A stretch of 64,000 nt of DNA from JANXQG01 sp963824275. Lineage in GTDB: Bacteria; Planctomycetota; Planctomycetia; Pirellulales; Thermoguttaceae. Positions 18,910 to 30,261 of this stretch are shown piece by piece; the first letter of the stretch is position 1, and every line of letters starts with the position of its first letter. The position numbers and the translations under genes are program-made. The notes beneath the pieces are model-generated. The model was not told the origin of the DNA, did not search any database, and worked only from the letters and a program-made list of their open reading frames with translations. The stretch covers positions 1,426,001-1,490,000 of the forward strand of contig CAWGOT010000006.1 of assembly GCA_963824275.1 (NCBI GenBank), written 5' to 3'.

Positions 18910-20298
18910 ATGAACCCCAATAGCCCCGACAACGCGAACGAGTCCGGCGAAGACAACCCGGGCACCATGGACCCATGGTCGGCAAACATCGCCTACGACC
19001 AGTTGCTGCGCTGCGTCCATTGCGGGCTATGCACGTCGTCGTGTCCCACTTACCTGGAGACGGGCGACGAGAACAACGGCCCTCGCGGCCGAATCCAACT
19101 CATCCGTCTGGTTGCCGACGGCCGCGCCGATCTCAGCGATCGCATGCAGCGGCACCTCGAATTGTGTCTCGACTGCCGCGCCTGCGAGAGCGTCTGTCCT
19201 TCCGGCGTGCAATACGGCCGGCTGATTGAACCATTCCGCCAGGCCGTCGAGGCCCGCGACACGAGCCTGGAAAAACGCTGGGACCTTTTCCGGCGCTGGA
19301 TCCTTTTGAATTTCTTCCCCTACGCCGACCGCTTGCGCCGCGTGCTTGGCCCATTGCGGCTTGTGCAACGGTTGGGCATGATGACGGCGATCGAGCGGCT
19401 AGGGCTGCTGAAACTCCTGCCGGGTCGGTTGGGTCGGCTGGCACCGCTGCTGCCGCCGCCGACCCGCCCTGGCCCTCGGCTGCCGAAATTTCTGCCGGCG
19501 GTAGGTCGCAAGCGGGCCCGCGTGGCGTTTTTCGTCGGCTGCGTGGCCGATGCCATGTTCCGCCCCGTGCATTGGGCGACGGTCCGCGTGCTGCAGCAGA
19601 ACGGCTGCGACGTATTCGTGCCGCGAGGGCAAGGCTGCTGCGGCGCGATCCACTTGCACAACGGCGACCCGCTCGGCGCCCGGCGGCTGGCCGACGCCAA
19701 TCTGGTGGCCTTCGAGCCTCGATCGCTACGACGCGGTCCTGGTAAACCACGGCGGCTGCGGGGCGATGCTCAAGGAATACGGCCTGCATTGGCACGACGG
19801 CTTGCAGCCGCACCGCGCACGCTTTGCCGAGAAAGTGAAGGACGTGCATGAGTTTCTCGATACCCTGGGCATCGTGCCCTTCAGCGGGCGGATCGAGGCC
19901 GTGGCCACGTATCATGACGCCTGCCACCTGGCCCATGCCCAGCGGGTGGCGGCGGCCCCGCGAAGGCTCTTGGCCAAGATCCCCGGCCTCGATCTCCGCG
20001 AGTTGCCCGAGGCCGGCGTCTGCTGCGGCGCGGCCGGAACGTATAATCTCACCGAGCCGCAGATGTCCGACCGGCTCTCGCGCCGCAAGTTGGACAACAT
20101 CCTCGGCACCGGCACCAGATCGTGCTCGCCGCCAACGCCGGTTGCCTGCTGCAGATTCAGCGCGAAGTGCGGCAGGCGGGGCTTGCGATCCAGGTGATGC
20201 ATCCCATGGAACTGATGGACTTGAGCTATCGCGGCGAGAGACTGGAGTTGAAGGCCGGTCCCGATGCGAGCAGAATAAGAACTGGCGGCCACGGATGA
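18910..20298 (+). CDS. glcF: Glycolate oxidase iron-sulfur subunit GlcF, two frame breaks
   Basis: Two 4Fe-4S ferredoxin motifs are visible: CVHCGLCTSSCPTYLE and CLDCRACESVCPSGV. Two CCG-type domains follow: FVGCVADAMF, GQGCCGAIHLHNGDP, then VNHGGCGAMLKEYG, HDACHLAHAQ and VCCGAAGTYNLTEPQ. Reading changes frame near 19717 and again near 20115, where adding one C to GGC-ACC restores HQIVLAANAGCLLQIQ. The reconstructed protein is about 462 residues, near the usual size. GlcF transfers electrons from GlcD/GlcE to quinones at the membrane. Its stop at 20296-20298 lies in a CACGGATGAAACACGGAT repeat. Confidence 0.88.
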
Positions 20299-20324
20299 AA
20301 CACGGATGGAACACGGATAAACCC

Positions 20325-20969
20325 ATGTTGATTGCCGCCCCTCATCCTGAGACACGCATCATGCTTTCGAACATTTCTTGGGCTACCTACGAGGGCCTCG
20401 TGGCTGAAAATGACTCGCCCGGCAAACGCGTGGTCTACGATCGTGACACGCTGGAAATCATGTCGCCTTCCGCAGAACATGAGCGGTATCACAAGTTGTT
20501 GGGCCGGCTGGTTGAGGCGTTCACACTCGAGCGAAACATTCCCATTCACAGCACCGGTGGGACAACCTTGAAGGCCCCGCTAACAGAGCGCGGCATTGAA
20601 CCAGACGAATCCTATTTCATTACCGAGGAGGCGATCGTCCGTTGCGTACGGAACCTGGACCTGGCTCATGACCCGCCGCCCGATCTGGCAATCGAAGTGG
20701 AAATCTCTCGCAGTTCCATCGACAAGCTGGCAATTTATGCCGACTTGGGCGTGGCGGAAGTCTGGTTCTACGACGGCGAATCACTGCGGATGCACGTGCT
20801 GCAATCCGATGAAACGTACAAAATAAAGACTCGCAGTTCCCAGTTGCCGCAACTTACGACAGAGATTCTGGAGGGCTTCCTTGCCCGCCGGCACGAGAGC
20901 GACGAACGACCTGGATTCGGGCGTTTCACGAGTGGGCAAGGAACTTGGCGGAGTAGGGCGTTGCGCTAG
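20325..20969 (+). CDS. Uma2-family restriction endonuclease-like protein
   Basis: About 214 residues from ATG 20325; an ATG at 20295 is also in frame but lies in a repeat. The fold signatures are PD-(D/E)XK-like: EIMSPSAEHERYHKLLGRL, IEPDESYFITEEAIV and DLAIEVEISRSSIDKL, with the E-x-E catalytic pair. Uma2 (DUF820) proteins are abundant, mostly uncharacterised nuclease-fold proteins in planctomycetes and cyanobacteria. It follows glcF closely on the same strand, probably by chance. Confidence 0.88.
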   Translation: MLIAAPHPETRIMLSNISWATYEGLVAENDSPGKRVVYDRDTLEIMSPSAEHERYHKLLGRLVEAFTLERNIPIHSTGGTTLKAPLTERGIEPDESYFITEEAIVRCVRNLDLAHDPPPDLAIEVEISRSSIDKLAIYADLGVAEVWFYDGESLRMHVLQSDETYKIKTRSSQLPQLTTEILEGFLARRHESDERPGFGRFTSGQGTWRSRALR

Positions 20970-21040
20970 CGCTGTTCATCTTACAGTTTACAATCTGCAA
21001 TCCCCGACCGCGGGCCGCCCTCTTGCTGAACGTCGCGACG

Positions 21041-21424
21041 CTACGTCGTCTGCACGGGAAACCCGTATCTGACCATGTCTTCAAATGTCAGGTCAAACTC
21101 TTTGTCGTCCTGCATGTGCGTAGCAACCATCCTCAATTGGAGCAACTCTCTTTCAATAACGCAGATCCGGCGGCAGAGTTCAGTGATCTCTTGGTGCTCC
21201 TCGCTTGGGGCCTCATGGCGCCGTTGGCCACCATGTGGCCAGTCGTTGTCAGGGTCGCGAACAAGATACGATCGCAGTAATTCCCGGTCTTCAATGATGC
21301 GATCGAGTTGGGCGTTACGTTTCGCCAAGCGTTGATCTAGGTCGAGCATACGAACTCGGACGACTTCCTTTATCTCCGCCCCGGATTTTTTGAATACAAG
21401 TTCGTTGTCTCGGAAAAAGGGCAT
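21041..21424 (-). CDS. Small charged coiled-coil protein of unknown function
   Basis: 127 residues from ATG 21424, preceded by GGAGG at a suitable distance. It is highly charged with heptad-like spacing (VRMLDLDQRLAKRNAQLDR, LCRRICVIERELLQL) and no signal or membrane segment. I do not recognise the family. The codon pattern looks real and the plus-strand frame over the same bases does not. It lies between the Uma2 gene and the kinase. Confidence 0.6.
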   Translation of the reverse strand: MPFFRDNELVFKKSGAEIKEVVRVRMLDLDQRLAKRNAQLDRIIEDRELLRSYLVRDPDNDWPHGGQRRHEAPSEEHQEITELCRRICVIERELLQLRMVATHMQDDKEFDLTFEDMVRYGFPVQTT

Positions 21425-21624
21425 TTGCAACCTCCGCCTGGCTTATTCATAGTCCGATTATGTCAAACTCGCAACACATCGCCAACGTTCATTCCCCGCG
21501 ATAATCTCCAACAACCCAATTATCGTCGGCCGCCACGCATGTGTCAACCGTTTCGCAGGGCACCGTTGTGTCTCCAATTCACAATTTGCACTTTCCAATT
21601 CACAATTTGCAATCCCCACCGGCC

Positions 21625-22557
21625 TCACGCCGCCCTTTCGCTGAACGTCTCGATCTCCAGTCGCACCAGTTCCGCCACCAGTTCCGCCGGGGATTGTCGG
21701 CGCCGAAGCGGATCTTTGGCCAACATCCGATGCACGAGCTCGGCCACCCGCGGCGGAACGTTTGGCGCCACGCGGCGAAGGTTCAACGGGGCCGTCTGCT
21801 TATGCGCCAGGGCCATTTCCGCGAGAGTCTCGCCCTCCAGCGGCAGACGCCCGGCAAGCAACTGATAGGTCACGACGCCCAGGCTATAGATGTCGCTTCG
21901 GATGTCAGGGCGGTAAACGGAACTGACGTGCTCCGGGGCCAGATAGTATCCCGTGCCGGCAATCGCCCGAGGGCTTTCGAGCTTCTCGTCGCGATGCCGT
22001 GCGAAGCCGAGGTCCAGCAGCGTGGCGTGCCCTAACGGTGAAACCAGGATGTTACTGGGCTTGATGTCGCCATGCATCCAACCCGCCTTGTCGAGGCCAT
22101 CCAGCGCCTCGGCCGTTTGGCGTGCAATCCAGAGCACGGCCGGCGGATCGAGCAAGCGCCGCGCGGCAACATAAGTCTGAAGCGATGCGCCATCCAGCCA
22201 GGGCATGACCAGGAATTGCGGGGCCCTCTTGGTTTGTGATTCCAGGATAGGAATCAGGTGCGGATGGGAAACCTGTCGGCCCACCAGGGCCTCGCGGGCG
22301 AGCATTTCGATGGCCACGGGGTCTTGCTGCCGATTTTCGTGCAGCATTTTGACAGCGTAAGCGGCCGGGCGGTTGACGGGCGCATTTGCGGGGCAAGCTC
22401 GATAAACGCCAGCCCATTGCCCATGCCCTACCTGTGTGATCAAGTGCCATCGACCAACCTGTGGCGGCCCGACTTGGCCGGAAGATCGGCTCAGCGGTAG
22501 CGGCACAGCGTAGTGGCCGGCCAAGGTTTCGATGGCGATCATGGTGCAGTCTGCCAA
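21625..22557 (-). CDS. Hanks-type serine/threonine protein kinase, kinase domain only
   Basis: 310 residues. Catalytic elements: a glycine loop region (VGHGQWAGVYRA), AVKML with K70, catalytic loop MHGDIKPSNIL with D164 (HGD in place of HRD), LLDLGFARH (DLG in place of DFG, D182), activation segment GTGYYLAPEH, and IYSLGVVTYQLLAG. Catalytic residues are kept, so it is probably active. There is no transmembrane helix or sensor domain, so it is likely cytosolic. Planctomycetes encode many such kinases. It lies opposite to the 16S gene with its promoter side facing the rRNA leader. Confidence 0.9.
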   Translation of the reverse strand: MADCTMIAIETLAGHYAVPLPLSRSSGQVGPPQVGRWHLITQVGHGQWAGVYRACPANAPVNRPAAYAVKMLHENRQQDPVAIEMLAREALVGRQVSHPHLIPILESQTKRAPQFLVMPWLDGASLQTYVAARRLLDPPAVLWIARQTAEALDGLDKAGWMHGDIKPSNILVSPLGHATLLDLGFARHRDEKLESPRAIAGTGYYLAPEHVSSVYRPDIRSDIYSLGVVTYQLLAGRLPLEGETLAEMALAHKQTAPLNLRRVAPNVPPRVAELVHRMLAKDPLRRRQSPAELVAELVRLEIETFSERAA

Positions 22558-23113
22558 GAGGCTGAGCGAGAAGAGTCCTTACCGATTCCATCGGGTTTTC
22601 CGGTGGGGTAAATTAAGGCAGCCTTAAGAAAGGATAAGGCAGGGGGATTGCGCTGCCTTTTCCGCGGGAAAAAGCGCGTTCACGGCCGATAAGTGTCAAT
22701 CAGAACTCGTTATTGCCCATGAAAAAGGGTCCCGCGAGAGAGTCGCTGAGAAACCAGAATTCCCTGCAATCGCTCACTCCCATTCTACCCACCAGTGCCC
22801 GCCTGCTACGCCACACCGCCGATTCCTCCCGAAAACAGCCATTCCCATCGCGAAATCGCGGGAATTCCGATCGCCCGCAAATCCTGCCTGTCTCTCCCCA
22901 CCTGCCCCAGAAGACCCGCGAAAACCTCGTTTTTCAATTCTCTGAAGAAATTCCCGTCGGGGCCCCCTTGTATCTCAGGGCGAACCTGCCATAATCGGGC
23001 TCATCAACACTGCGATTGCGACCTGGGTAATTCAAGTTTCGCGCCGCAGGGAACCGATCTTTGAAATCTCGCGAATTGGTGCCGGTTTTGGGAAAATTCT
23101 TCCCGAGACCCTA
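22558..23113. other. Gene-free stretch between the kinase and the 16S promoter
   Basis: No protein or RNA gene was recognised. Short frames here have no protein-like composition. It probably holds the kinase promoter and sequence upstream of the rRNA promoter. Confidence 0.5.
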
Positions 23114-23142
23114 TTGACGCCGATTTCGAGATCTGATAGAAT
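23114..23142 (+). promoter_or_regulatory. Predicted sigma-70-type promoter for 16S rRNA
   Basis: TTGACG at 23114-23119 and TAGAAT at 23137-23142 are separated by 17 bases, close to consensus. It lies about 275 bases before the mature 16S 5' end, with a boxA-like element between. Confidence 0.65.
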
Positions 23143-23188
23143 GACTCGTCTCGACTGAAACGGCCTGTTTTAGCCGGGAAGTTGATTT

Positions 23189-23200
23189 TGCTCTTTGACA
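23189..23200 (+). promoter_or_regulatory. boxA-like antitermination element in the 16S leader
   Basis: TGCTCTTTGACA closely matches the bacterial rRNA leader boxA (TGCTCTTTAACA), which binds the NusB/NusE antitermination complex. Its position between promoter and 16S is as expected. Confidence 0.65.
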
Positions 23201-23415
23201 ATTTGATTGTGATAACCTCAATTCTGATTTTCAGCCAGTTTTTGAACTGGATTTGATAGGGGTATTCGGCTTCTGACGCAAGTCGGGAGTCGATGCCAAA
23301 AGAGAAGTTTGTTTGTTTGCCAGATAGGCTTTTCAATAAGAAGCGCTAATCAATCCGGCGGGAGCCAGTTCTCTGAACTTGTTCAATAGAACGGCCTGAC
23401 GGAAAAGCGAATAAT

Positions 23416-24953
<1,538 letters not shown>

Positions 24954-25054
24954 AGTTTTGCCCGTCGGTTCACGACCGACATGAGGGCAAGATTGGGGCC
25001 AGTTCTTTAGCTGGTGCAGATGCGAGGATCACAGTCAAGTCAAAAGTAAATCGA

Positions 25055-25093
25055 GACCCGGCCGGGAGAAATCCCGGCCGGGTCTTATTTTTT
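25055..25093 (+). terminator. Rho-independent terminator after 16S rRNA
   Basis: Perfect stem GACCCGGCCGGG / CCCGGCCGGGTC with loop AGAAAT, followed by TTATTTTTT. It ends the 16S transcript before any 23S could follow. Confidence 0.9.
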
Positions 25094-25215
25094 GCGGATG
25101 GTGACCAGCGATTCCATGAAGAGGTTCATCCGTTCGACGGAATTCTCGATGGTTGCCTTGGCAACGCCCACGGTTAACTCTCCAACCGCCCAGTGGTAAT
25201 CTCGACCTCGCGGAT

Positions 25216-25221
25216 TATAAT
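25216..25221 (+). promoter_or_regulatory. Possible -10 element of the Tat-exported oxidoreductase gene
   Basis: An exact TATAAT lies 55 bases before ATG 25277. No good -35 is visible at the usual distance, so this is tentative. Confidence 0.3.
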
Positions 25222-25276
25222 AAGGGGCGTTCGGTGGCTATTACGCAACGGGGTACGTCCAATTCACGAGCTTAGT

Positions 25277-26686
25277 ATGAAGTACATTGCACGACGCTCG
25301 TTCCTGAAAAGGAGCGCTGGTTCCGCGGCCGCCTTAACGGCCTGGCAAATCATTCCGCGGCATGTATTGGGGCAGGGGCAGACACCGCCCAGTGCGAAGG
25401 TCAACCTCGCCGGTATCGGTATCGGTGGGCAGGGCGGGCACGATATCCGTCAGTTGGAAAGCGAGAACATCGTGGCCCTGTGCGACGTGGACCAGCGCCG
25501 GGCCACGGAGTTGCTCAAGGCCTTCCCTAAGGCCACGTACTACCAGGACTATCGCAAGATGCTCGATGAGAGGAAGGAAATCGATGCGGTGGTGGTGGGC
25601 ACGCCCGATCACATGCACGCCTTTGCCTCCATGGCAGCCATGCAGCATGGCAAGCATGTATATTGCGAGAAGCCGCTGACACACTCGGTGTGGGAAGCTC
25701 GCCAGGTGGCGACGTACGCACGCGAGAAGAAACTGGCCACGCAGATGGGCAATCAAGGCCAGGCCAGCGCGGAGACGCGTGCGCTGTGTGAGATGGTGTG
25801 GATGGGCGCCATCGGGCCTGTTCACGAGGTGCACATCTGGACCGACCGGCCGTCGCAGGGACTGTTCAACGAGTACTGGCCACAGGGCGTGGGCCGCCCA
25901 ACCGATACGCCGCCGGTTCCGGTTGGGATGAACTGGGACCTGTGGATTGGCCCGGCGCCGATGCGGCCGTACCATCCGGCGTACCACCCGTTCAAATGGC
26001 GCGGCTGGTGGGATTTCGGCACCGGCGCCTTGGGTGATATCGGCTGCCATTCCATGGACCCGCTCTTCCGCGCCTTGAAGCTGGGACATCCGACCTGGGT
26101 GCAGGCATCCTCCACGCGGGTCAATACCGAGACCTATCCTTTGGGTTCCATGGTGACCTATTCCTTCCCCGCCCGTAGTGCCGATCCGCAGACGAACAAT
26201 ACCCACATCAAGGGTCTTTCCGGCGTGCAGGCTGGGGCCGTGGAGATGCCGGCGGTCAAGCTGACGTGGTATGACGGCGGGCTGCGGCCACCGCGTCCCG
26301 AAGGCTTGCCCGAGGATCGCATGATGGGTGACAACGGGCGTCTGCTGGTCGGCGAAAAAGGCTTCATCCTGGGCAACAGTGTTTATCCCGAGTCGCTTCG
26401 TTCCGACATTGCCGGCAAGACTCACTTCATTCCCCAATCACCTGGCCACTACCGCGAGTTTGTTAACGCCTGCAAAGGTCAGGGCCCGGGGGGATCGAAC
26501 TTCGATTTTGCCGGCCCGCTGGCCGAAGTGGTGTTGCTGGGCAATGTGGCCTTGCGTTCGCAGTTGCGCGAGCCGCTTACGCGGCACGAGCTGATGTGGG
26601 ACCCGGTGGCCCTGAAGATCACCAATTTGCCGGAGGCCAATCAGTTCCTCCGCCGCGAGTATCGCCAGGGTTGGACGCTGGTGTAG
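25277..26686 (+). CDS. Tat-exported Gfo/Idh/MocA-family oxidoreductase
   Basis: 469 residues from ATG 25277 (the open frame extends upstream, but this ATG begins a Tat leader: RRSFLKRSAGSAAALTAW). NAD(P)-binding Rossmann start VNLAGIGIGGQGGHDIRQ, then CEKPLTHSVWEARQ with the conserved EKP, and the planctomycete C-terminal part with GWWDFGTGALGDIGCH, where the catalytic HxxxD-type residues are expected. The family oxidises sugars or inositol-like compounds; the substrate is unknown. Planctomycetes carry many such exported paralogues. It is monocistronic and follows the 16S terminator. Confidence 0.92.
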   Translation: MKYIARRSFLKRSAGSAAALTAWQIIPRHVLGQGQTPPSAKVNLAGIGIGGQGGHDIRQLESENIVALCDVDQRRATELLKAFPKATYYQDYRKMLDERKEIDAVVVGTPDHMHAFASMAAMQHGKHVYCEKPLTHSVWEARQVATYAREKKLATQMGNQGQASAETRALCEMVWMGAIGPVHEVHIWTDRPSQGLFNEYWPQGVGRPTDTPPVPVGMNWDLWIGPAPMRPYHPAYHPFKWRGWWDFGTGALGDIGCHSMDPLFRALKLGHPTWVQASSTRVNTETYPLGSMVTYSFPARSADPQTNNTHIKGLSGVQAGAVEMPAVKLTWYDGGLRPPRPEGLPEDRMMGDNGRLLVGEKGFILGNSVYPESLRSDIAGKTHFIPQSPGHYREFVNACKGQGPGGSNFDFAGPLAEVVLLGNVALRSQLREPLTRHELMWDPVALKITNLPEANQFLRREYRQGWTLV

Positions 26687-26729
26687 AGGCGGCACGCAGC
26701 GGCCAGGTTCCCGTTGACTCGATTGGCCG

Positions 26730-27381
26730 ATGATCAGGCAGGCCGCAGGAAATAGAGAGGTGGCTAGTTTCGCCGTGTTGGGCGACGACAACCCCGACTG
26801 GCGTCCGAACAGTTTCGGCTACCGGCGGTGGGGCGTGGAAGTGGGATTCCGCTTCCCGATGGTCAAGCTGCTGGATTTTGCGGCAAGACGGTCGGAGTTG
26901 GAGGAAAGCTCCAACCCCTTTGCCACGGTGGTCCTGGCCCATTTGGATACGCAGCAGACCCGCCAGGACCAAAGCGAGCGGAAGGAGCGGAAACTCCGGT
27001 TGATCAAGAGGCTTCGTCAGCGAGGCTGGAGCGAGACGCAGGTCCGCCAGCTTTTTAAGTTGATCGACTGGCTTATGGAACTGCCGGAGCCCCTGGCCAG
27101 TGAATTTTGGAATCGAACTCAAGCAATACAATGAGGAGCAGCACATGCCATTCATCACAACCCCGGAACGATATGGCCGTATTGAGGGCCGTGCCGAGGG
27201 TCGCCTCGAGGGCATCGAGGCGGTCTTGGAAGTGAGGTTTCAGGATGCCGGGCTCCAGCTCATGCCGGAGATTCGCCTCATCAGCAACCCGGAAAAGCTG
27301 GAGACGATTCTCCAGGCCGCCAAGACCGTTGACAGCCCCGAGGAACTTCGGAAACTCTGGGCCGATGGAGCGGCCGGTTAA
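26730..27381 (+). pseudogene. Remnant of an Rpn/PD-(D/E)XK transposase-like nuclease
   Basis: The first part (ASFAVLGDDNPDWRPNSFGY ... RFPMVKLLDFAARRSELEES) and the second part (ELKQYNEEQHMPFITTPERY, then GIEAVLEVRFQDAGLQLMPE) match consecutive segments of a common planctomycete/cyanobacterial Rpn-type protein of about 300 residues. The N-terminal nuclease core is absent and the two parts are in different frames, breaking near 27105. The break could be sequencing error, but the missing N-terminus indicates a true remnant. Confidence 0.7.
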
Positions 27382-27590
27382 GAAGCCGCAATGGTGCGGT
27401 CCAGAGCCGAAAGAAGACGCGGATTGGGTCATGCGTCCCCGGAATTCACGCGAAACGGAGGATAAACCAAAAGCATCGGGACAGTCACGGCTTAGAATTT
27501 TTTGTACCGATAACCTACTTTTTTGGTTCAGCAGCGTATAATAGGTTGGGCAATTATAAGTGCCTAGCGGTAAACAATCAAATCAGGCGT

Positions 27591-27950
27591 TTAGACCGTC
27601 ATGATAGCCCCAAGGGATTCGACTCCGAATACGGCCGCGTCGCAAGTCCGCTGCTGCCCGACGGCCGCATGATTTCGCTGCCGATCCCTGACAAGGACGC
27701 CCCCACCGCCTACGAGTCCATCCGGCGCGACGAACTGACCATGGTCGACCTCCTCATCGACCTCGGGCAAAGCGCGGCAAGCCAGCCAAGCCGATCGCGA
27801 GAACCGACTTCGCCGATCTGGACTCCGACGCGGTATCGCGCCCATCTGGCTGGCGGGCGATCTTCGGCCAGTCTGGCGCTGCTCTTGGCCACCTGCCGCC
27901 GAGCAGTACTTCGGCATCGAGGCGGAGCCTGGCGGAGCAAGGCGAGGTCG
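27591..27950 (+). pseudogene. Degraded Nmad3-like (nucleotide-modification-associated) fragment
   Basis: SPKGFDSEYGRVASPLLPDG and RMISLPIPDKDAPTAYESIR look like the N-terminus of Nmad3-type proteins. In another frame further along, WRAIFGQSGAALGHLP resembles a family motif. No continuous frame joins them and the end is lost before the DUF2130 gene. An intact Nmad3-like gene lies 6 kb away at 33674. Family assignment is from memory of the motif pattern. Confidence 0.5.
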
Positions 27951-28198
27951 TGCAGGCGGCCGCGGAGATGTCCGACCTGGTCATCGACGAGGCGACCAGC
28001 GCCCAAGTGGCCGTGCCCGACTTGGCAAGTATCTGCGTCGAATTCGCCTATTCTCGAAAATCTCCGATCGGTTTGGCCCCTTCCACACACTTTGAACGCT
28101 GTCGTAGCTTGAGGCAGCTTCGGAGCATCGGCTGCCCGACAGGTTCCGGGATGAAAAATCCCATGAGACCATCCGAAACAGCTACATTTGGTGAAAGA

Positions 28199-29470
28199 AT
28201 GACCGACCCAACCATTACTTGCCCAAACTGCAAGACGGAAATCAAATTCACGGAGTCGCTTGCCGCTCCGTTGATTGAGGCCACCCGCAAGCGACTCGAA
28301 GAGCAGACCGCTGCAAAGGATGCAGAGGTTGCCAGGCGCGAAGAGTCGGTTCGCGAAGAGCGACTGGCGTTGGCAAAGGCAAGAGAGACCCTTGATCAGC
28401 AAGTTGCGGCGAGGCTCAATACCGAGCGCACTGCAATCGCCGCGGAAGAGGCAAAAAAGGCTCGCCTTCTGCTTGCAGGGGACCTGGAAACGAAGACGAG
28501 GGAATTGTCCGACCTGCAGGAAGTTTTGAAGCAGCGGGACGAGAAACTTGCGGAAGCCCAAAAGGCGCAGGCGGAGCTCATCCGAAAACAGCGGGAGCTT
28601 GACGACGCCAGACGTGAAATGGATCTGACCATCGAAACGCGGGTGCAGGAGTCGCTCGACAAAGTGCGGAACAGAGCCAGGCTGGAAGCCGAGGAGTCTC
28701 TGCGGCTGAAAGTGGCCGAGAAGGAGACGACCATTACCGCCATGCAGCGACAGATCGAGGACCTCAAGCGAAGGGCCGAGCAGGGCTCCCAACAACTCCA
28801 AGGTGAAGTCCAGGAACTCGACCTGGAGTCGCAAGCGCGTGCGGCCTTCCCAATGGATACCATTGAGCCAGTGCCGAAGGGAGAGCATGGCGGCGACGTT
28901 ATTCAGCGAGTCACCGGTCCACTTGGGCAGCATTGCGGCACAATGCTCTGGGAATCGAAGCGTACGAAGAACTGGAGCGATGGCTGGCTGCCGAAGTTGC
29001 GAGATGACCAACGGGCCGCAAAGGCGGATATTGCCTTGATCGTCACCCAGGCGCTTCCCAAGGACATGGATTCGTTCAATCTCATCGATGGGGTGTGGGT
29101 TACTAGCCCCCGCTATGCCATGCACCTTGCCATAGCTTTGCGGCAGTCATTGATTGAGGTTGCGGCGGCCCGTAAGGCGGGCGAGGGCCAGCAGACGAAG
29201 ATGGAAATGCTCTATCAGTACCTCACAGGTCCGCGTTTTCGTCTCCGCATTGAAGCCATCGTCGAAAAATTCGCGGACATGCACGACGACCTCGAAAAAG
29301 AACGCAGGGCAACGACGAGACTTTGGGCAAAACGCGAGGTGCAAATTCGATGCGTCGTCGAGTCCACCGCTGGCATGTACGGCGACCTGCAGGGAATTGC
29401 CGGCAAGACCCTCCACGAAATCGAGGGTCTCGAAGTGAAGCTCCTTGCAGGCGAGGGCAATTCCGAGTGA
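28199..29470 (+). CDS. DUF2130-domain protein with long coiled coil
   Basis: 423 residues from ATG 28199 (MTDPTITCPNCKTEIKFTES). An N-terminal zinc-ribbon-like CPNC is followed by a coiled coil of about 170 residues rich in E, R, K and A. A C-terminal DUF2130 domain follows, with LWESKRTKNWSDGWLPKLRD and ALIVTQALPKDM, resembling a PD-(D/E)XK core (E-x-K). The open frame extends upstream but that part is not protein-like. DUF2130 proteins often sit near mobile or defence genes; their role is unproved. Confidence 0.88.
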   Translation: MTDPTITCPNCKTEIKFTESLAAPLIEATRKRLEEQTAAKDAEVARREESVREERLALAKARETLDQQVAARLNTERTAIAAEEAKKARLLLAGDLETKTRELSDLQEVLKQRDEKLAEAQKAQAELIRKQRELDDARREMDLTIETRVQESLDKVRNRARLEAEESLRLKVAEKETTITAMQRQIEDLKRRAEQGSQQLQGEVQELDLESQARAAFPMDTIEPVPKGEHGGDVIQRVTGPLGQHCGTMLWESKRTKNWSDGWLPKLRDDQRAAKADIALIVTQALPKDMDSFNLIDGVWVTSPRYAMHLAIALRQSLIEVAAARKAGEGQQTKMEMLYQYLTGPRFRLRIEAIVEKFADMHDDLEKERRATTRLWAKREVQIRCVVESTAGMYGDLQGIAGKTLHEIEGLEVKLLAGEGNSE

Positions 29471-29660
29471 CGACGGAATATCGCCGCGCGGATGCTGGCG
29501 ATCCCGCCCGCGATGGTTTCCGCGCGGCTCTTGTTCGTGGGTACGGGAGTGCTTCGCGCGGTTTAATAGCCATGTCCGCCGAGTTCGATTTCCTCCCGAA
29601 ATCCAGACTCAATACGGATGAAATTGGTATTGTGTTTAGATTTTGCCCGCACTGCTTCGG

Positions 29661-30182
29661 TTATTTCACCCTTGAAAAAGAGGTTGAACCAAGATCGAAG
29701 TGGTCGGCATCAACCCAATGGATTCTAAACTCCACCTTATCTGCGGATTCGGAAATGTCCTTTTTATCGATTCCCCTTGCCATAGGACAGTAGGCATCCC
29801 CTTCCATCACTTTCCCGTCCTTCAAGTCTTTAAGTTGTTGGGCGATTGATTCATCCGAATAAAGTAGCCTCCCCATAAACCTCAACGTAGGTTCTCGGCC
29901 TTCCCGAATCTTCTTTATATCAGCTTTCAGGGAAATATAATCACCGTGCCAAGTCAAACCCTCTACCTTTCCAGCCTCCGAGGTAATAGAGCCATCGGAT
30001 CGAAACTCGACTGCACCGGAAACGGCAGGCGATAATAAGGACTTGTTCGCATCATTCGCAAATACGGTGCCGTTAAGAATCCGTTGGGTTCCTGGTGAAT
30101 TAACTTTCCAGGTTCCTTGAAGGCTCTTGCCACAGCCCGTCAAACAGAACAAACAGAGCAACAGAACAATGAAACCTTTCAT
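29661..30182 (-). CDS. Small lipoprotein of unknown function
   Basis: 173 residues starting MKGFIVLLLCLFCLTGCGKS, a clear lipobox (LTGC), so the protein is likely exported and lipidated. The mature part is polar with SLQGTWKVNSPGTQRILNGT. The local sequence is more A+T-rich than its neighbours and the gene is in a minus-strand cluster of similar composition. The family is not recognised. Confidence 0.8.
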   Translation of the reverse strand: MKGFIVLLLCLFCLTGCGKSLQGTWKVNSPGTQRILNGTVFANDANKSLLSPAVSGAVEFRSDGSITSEAGKVEGLTWHGDYISLKADIKKIREGREPTLRFMGRLLYSDESIAQQLKDLKDGKVMEGDAYCPMARGIDKKDISESADKVEFRIHWVDADHFDLGSTSFSRVK

Positions 30183-30261
30183 AGCACACTCCTAAATCCG
30201 CATAATCAATCGTTCAAGGAACGGGCAATAGCCCCCTTTCTTTTAGCGTGGCGTTTGGTGC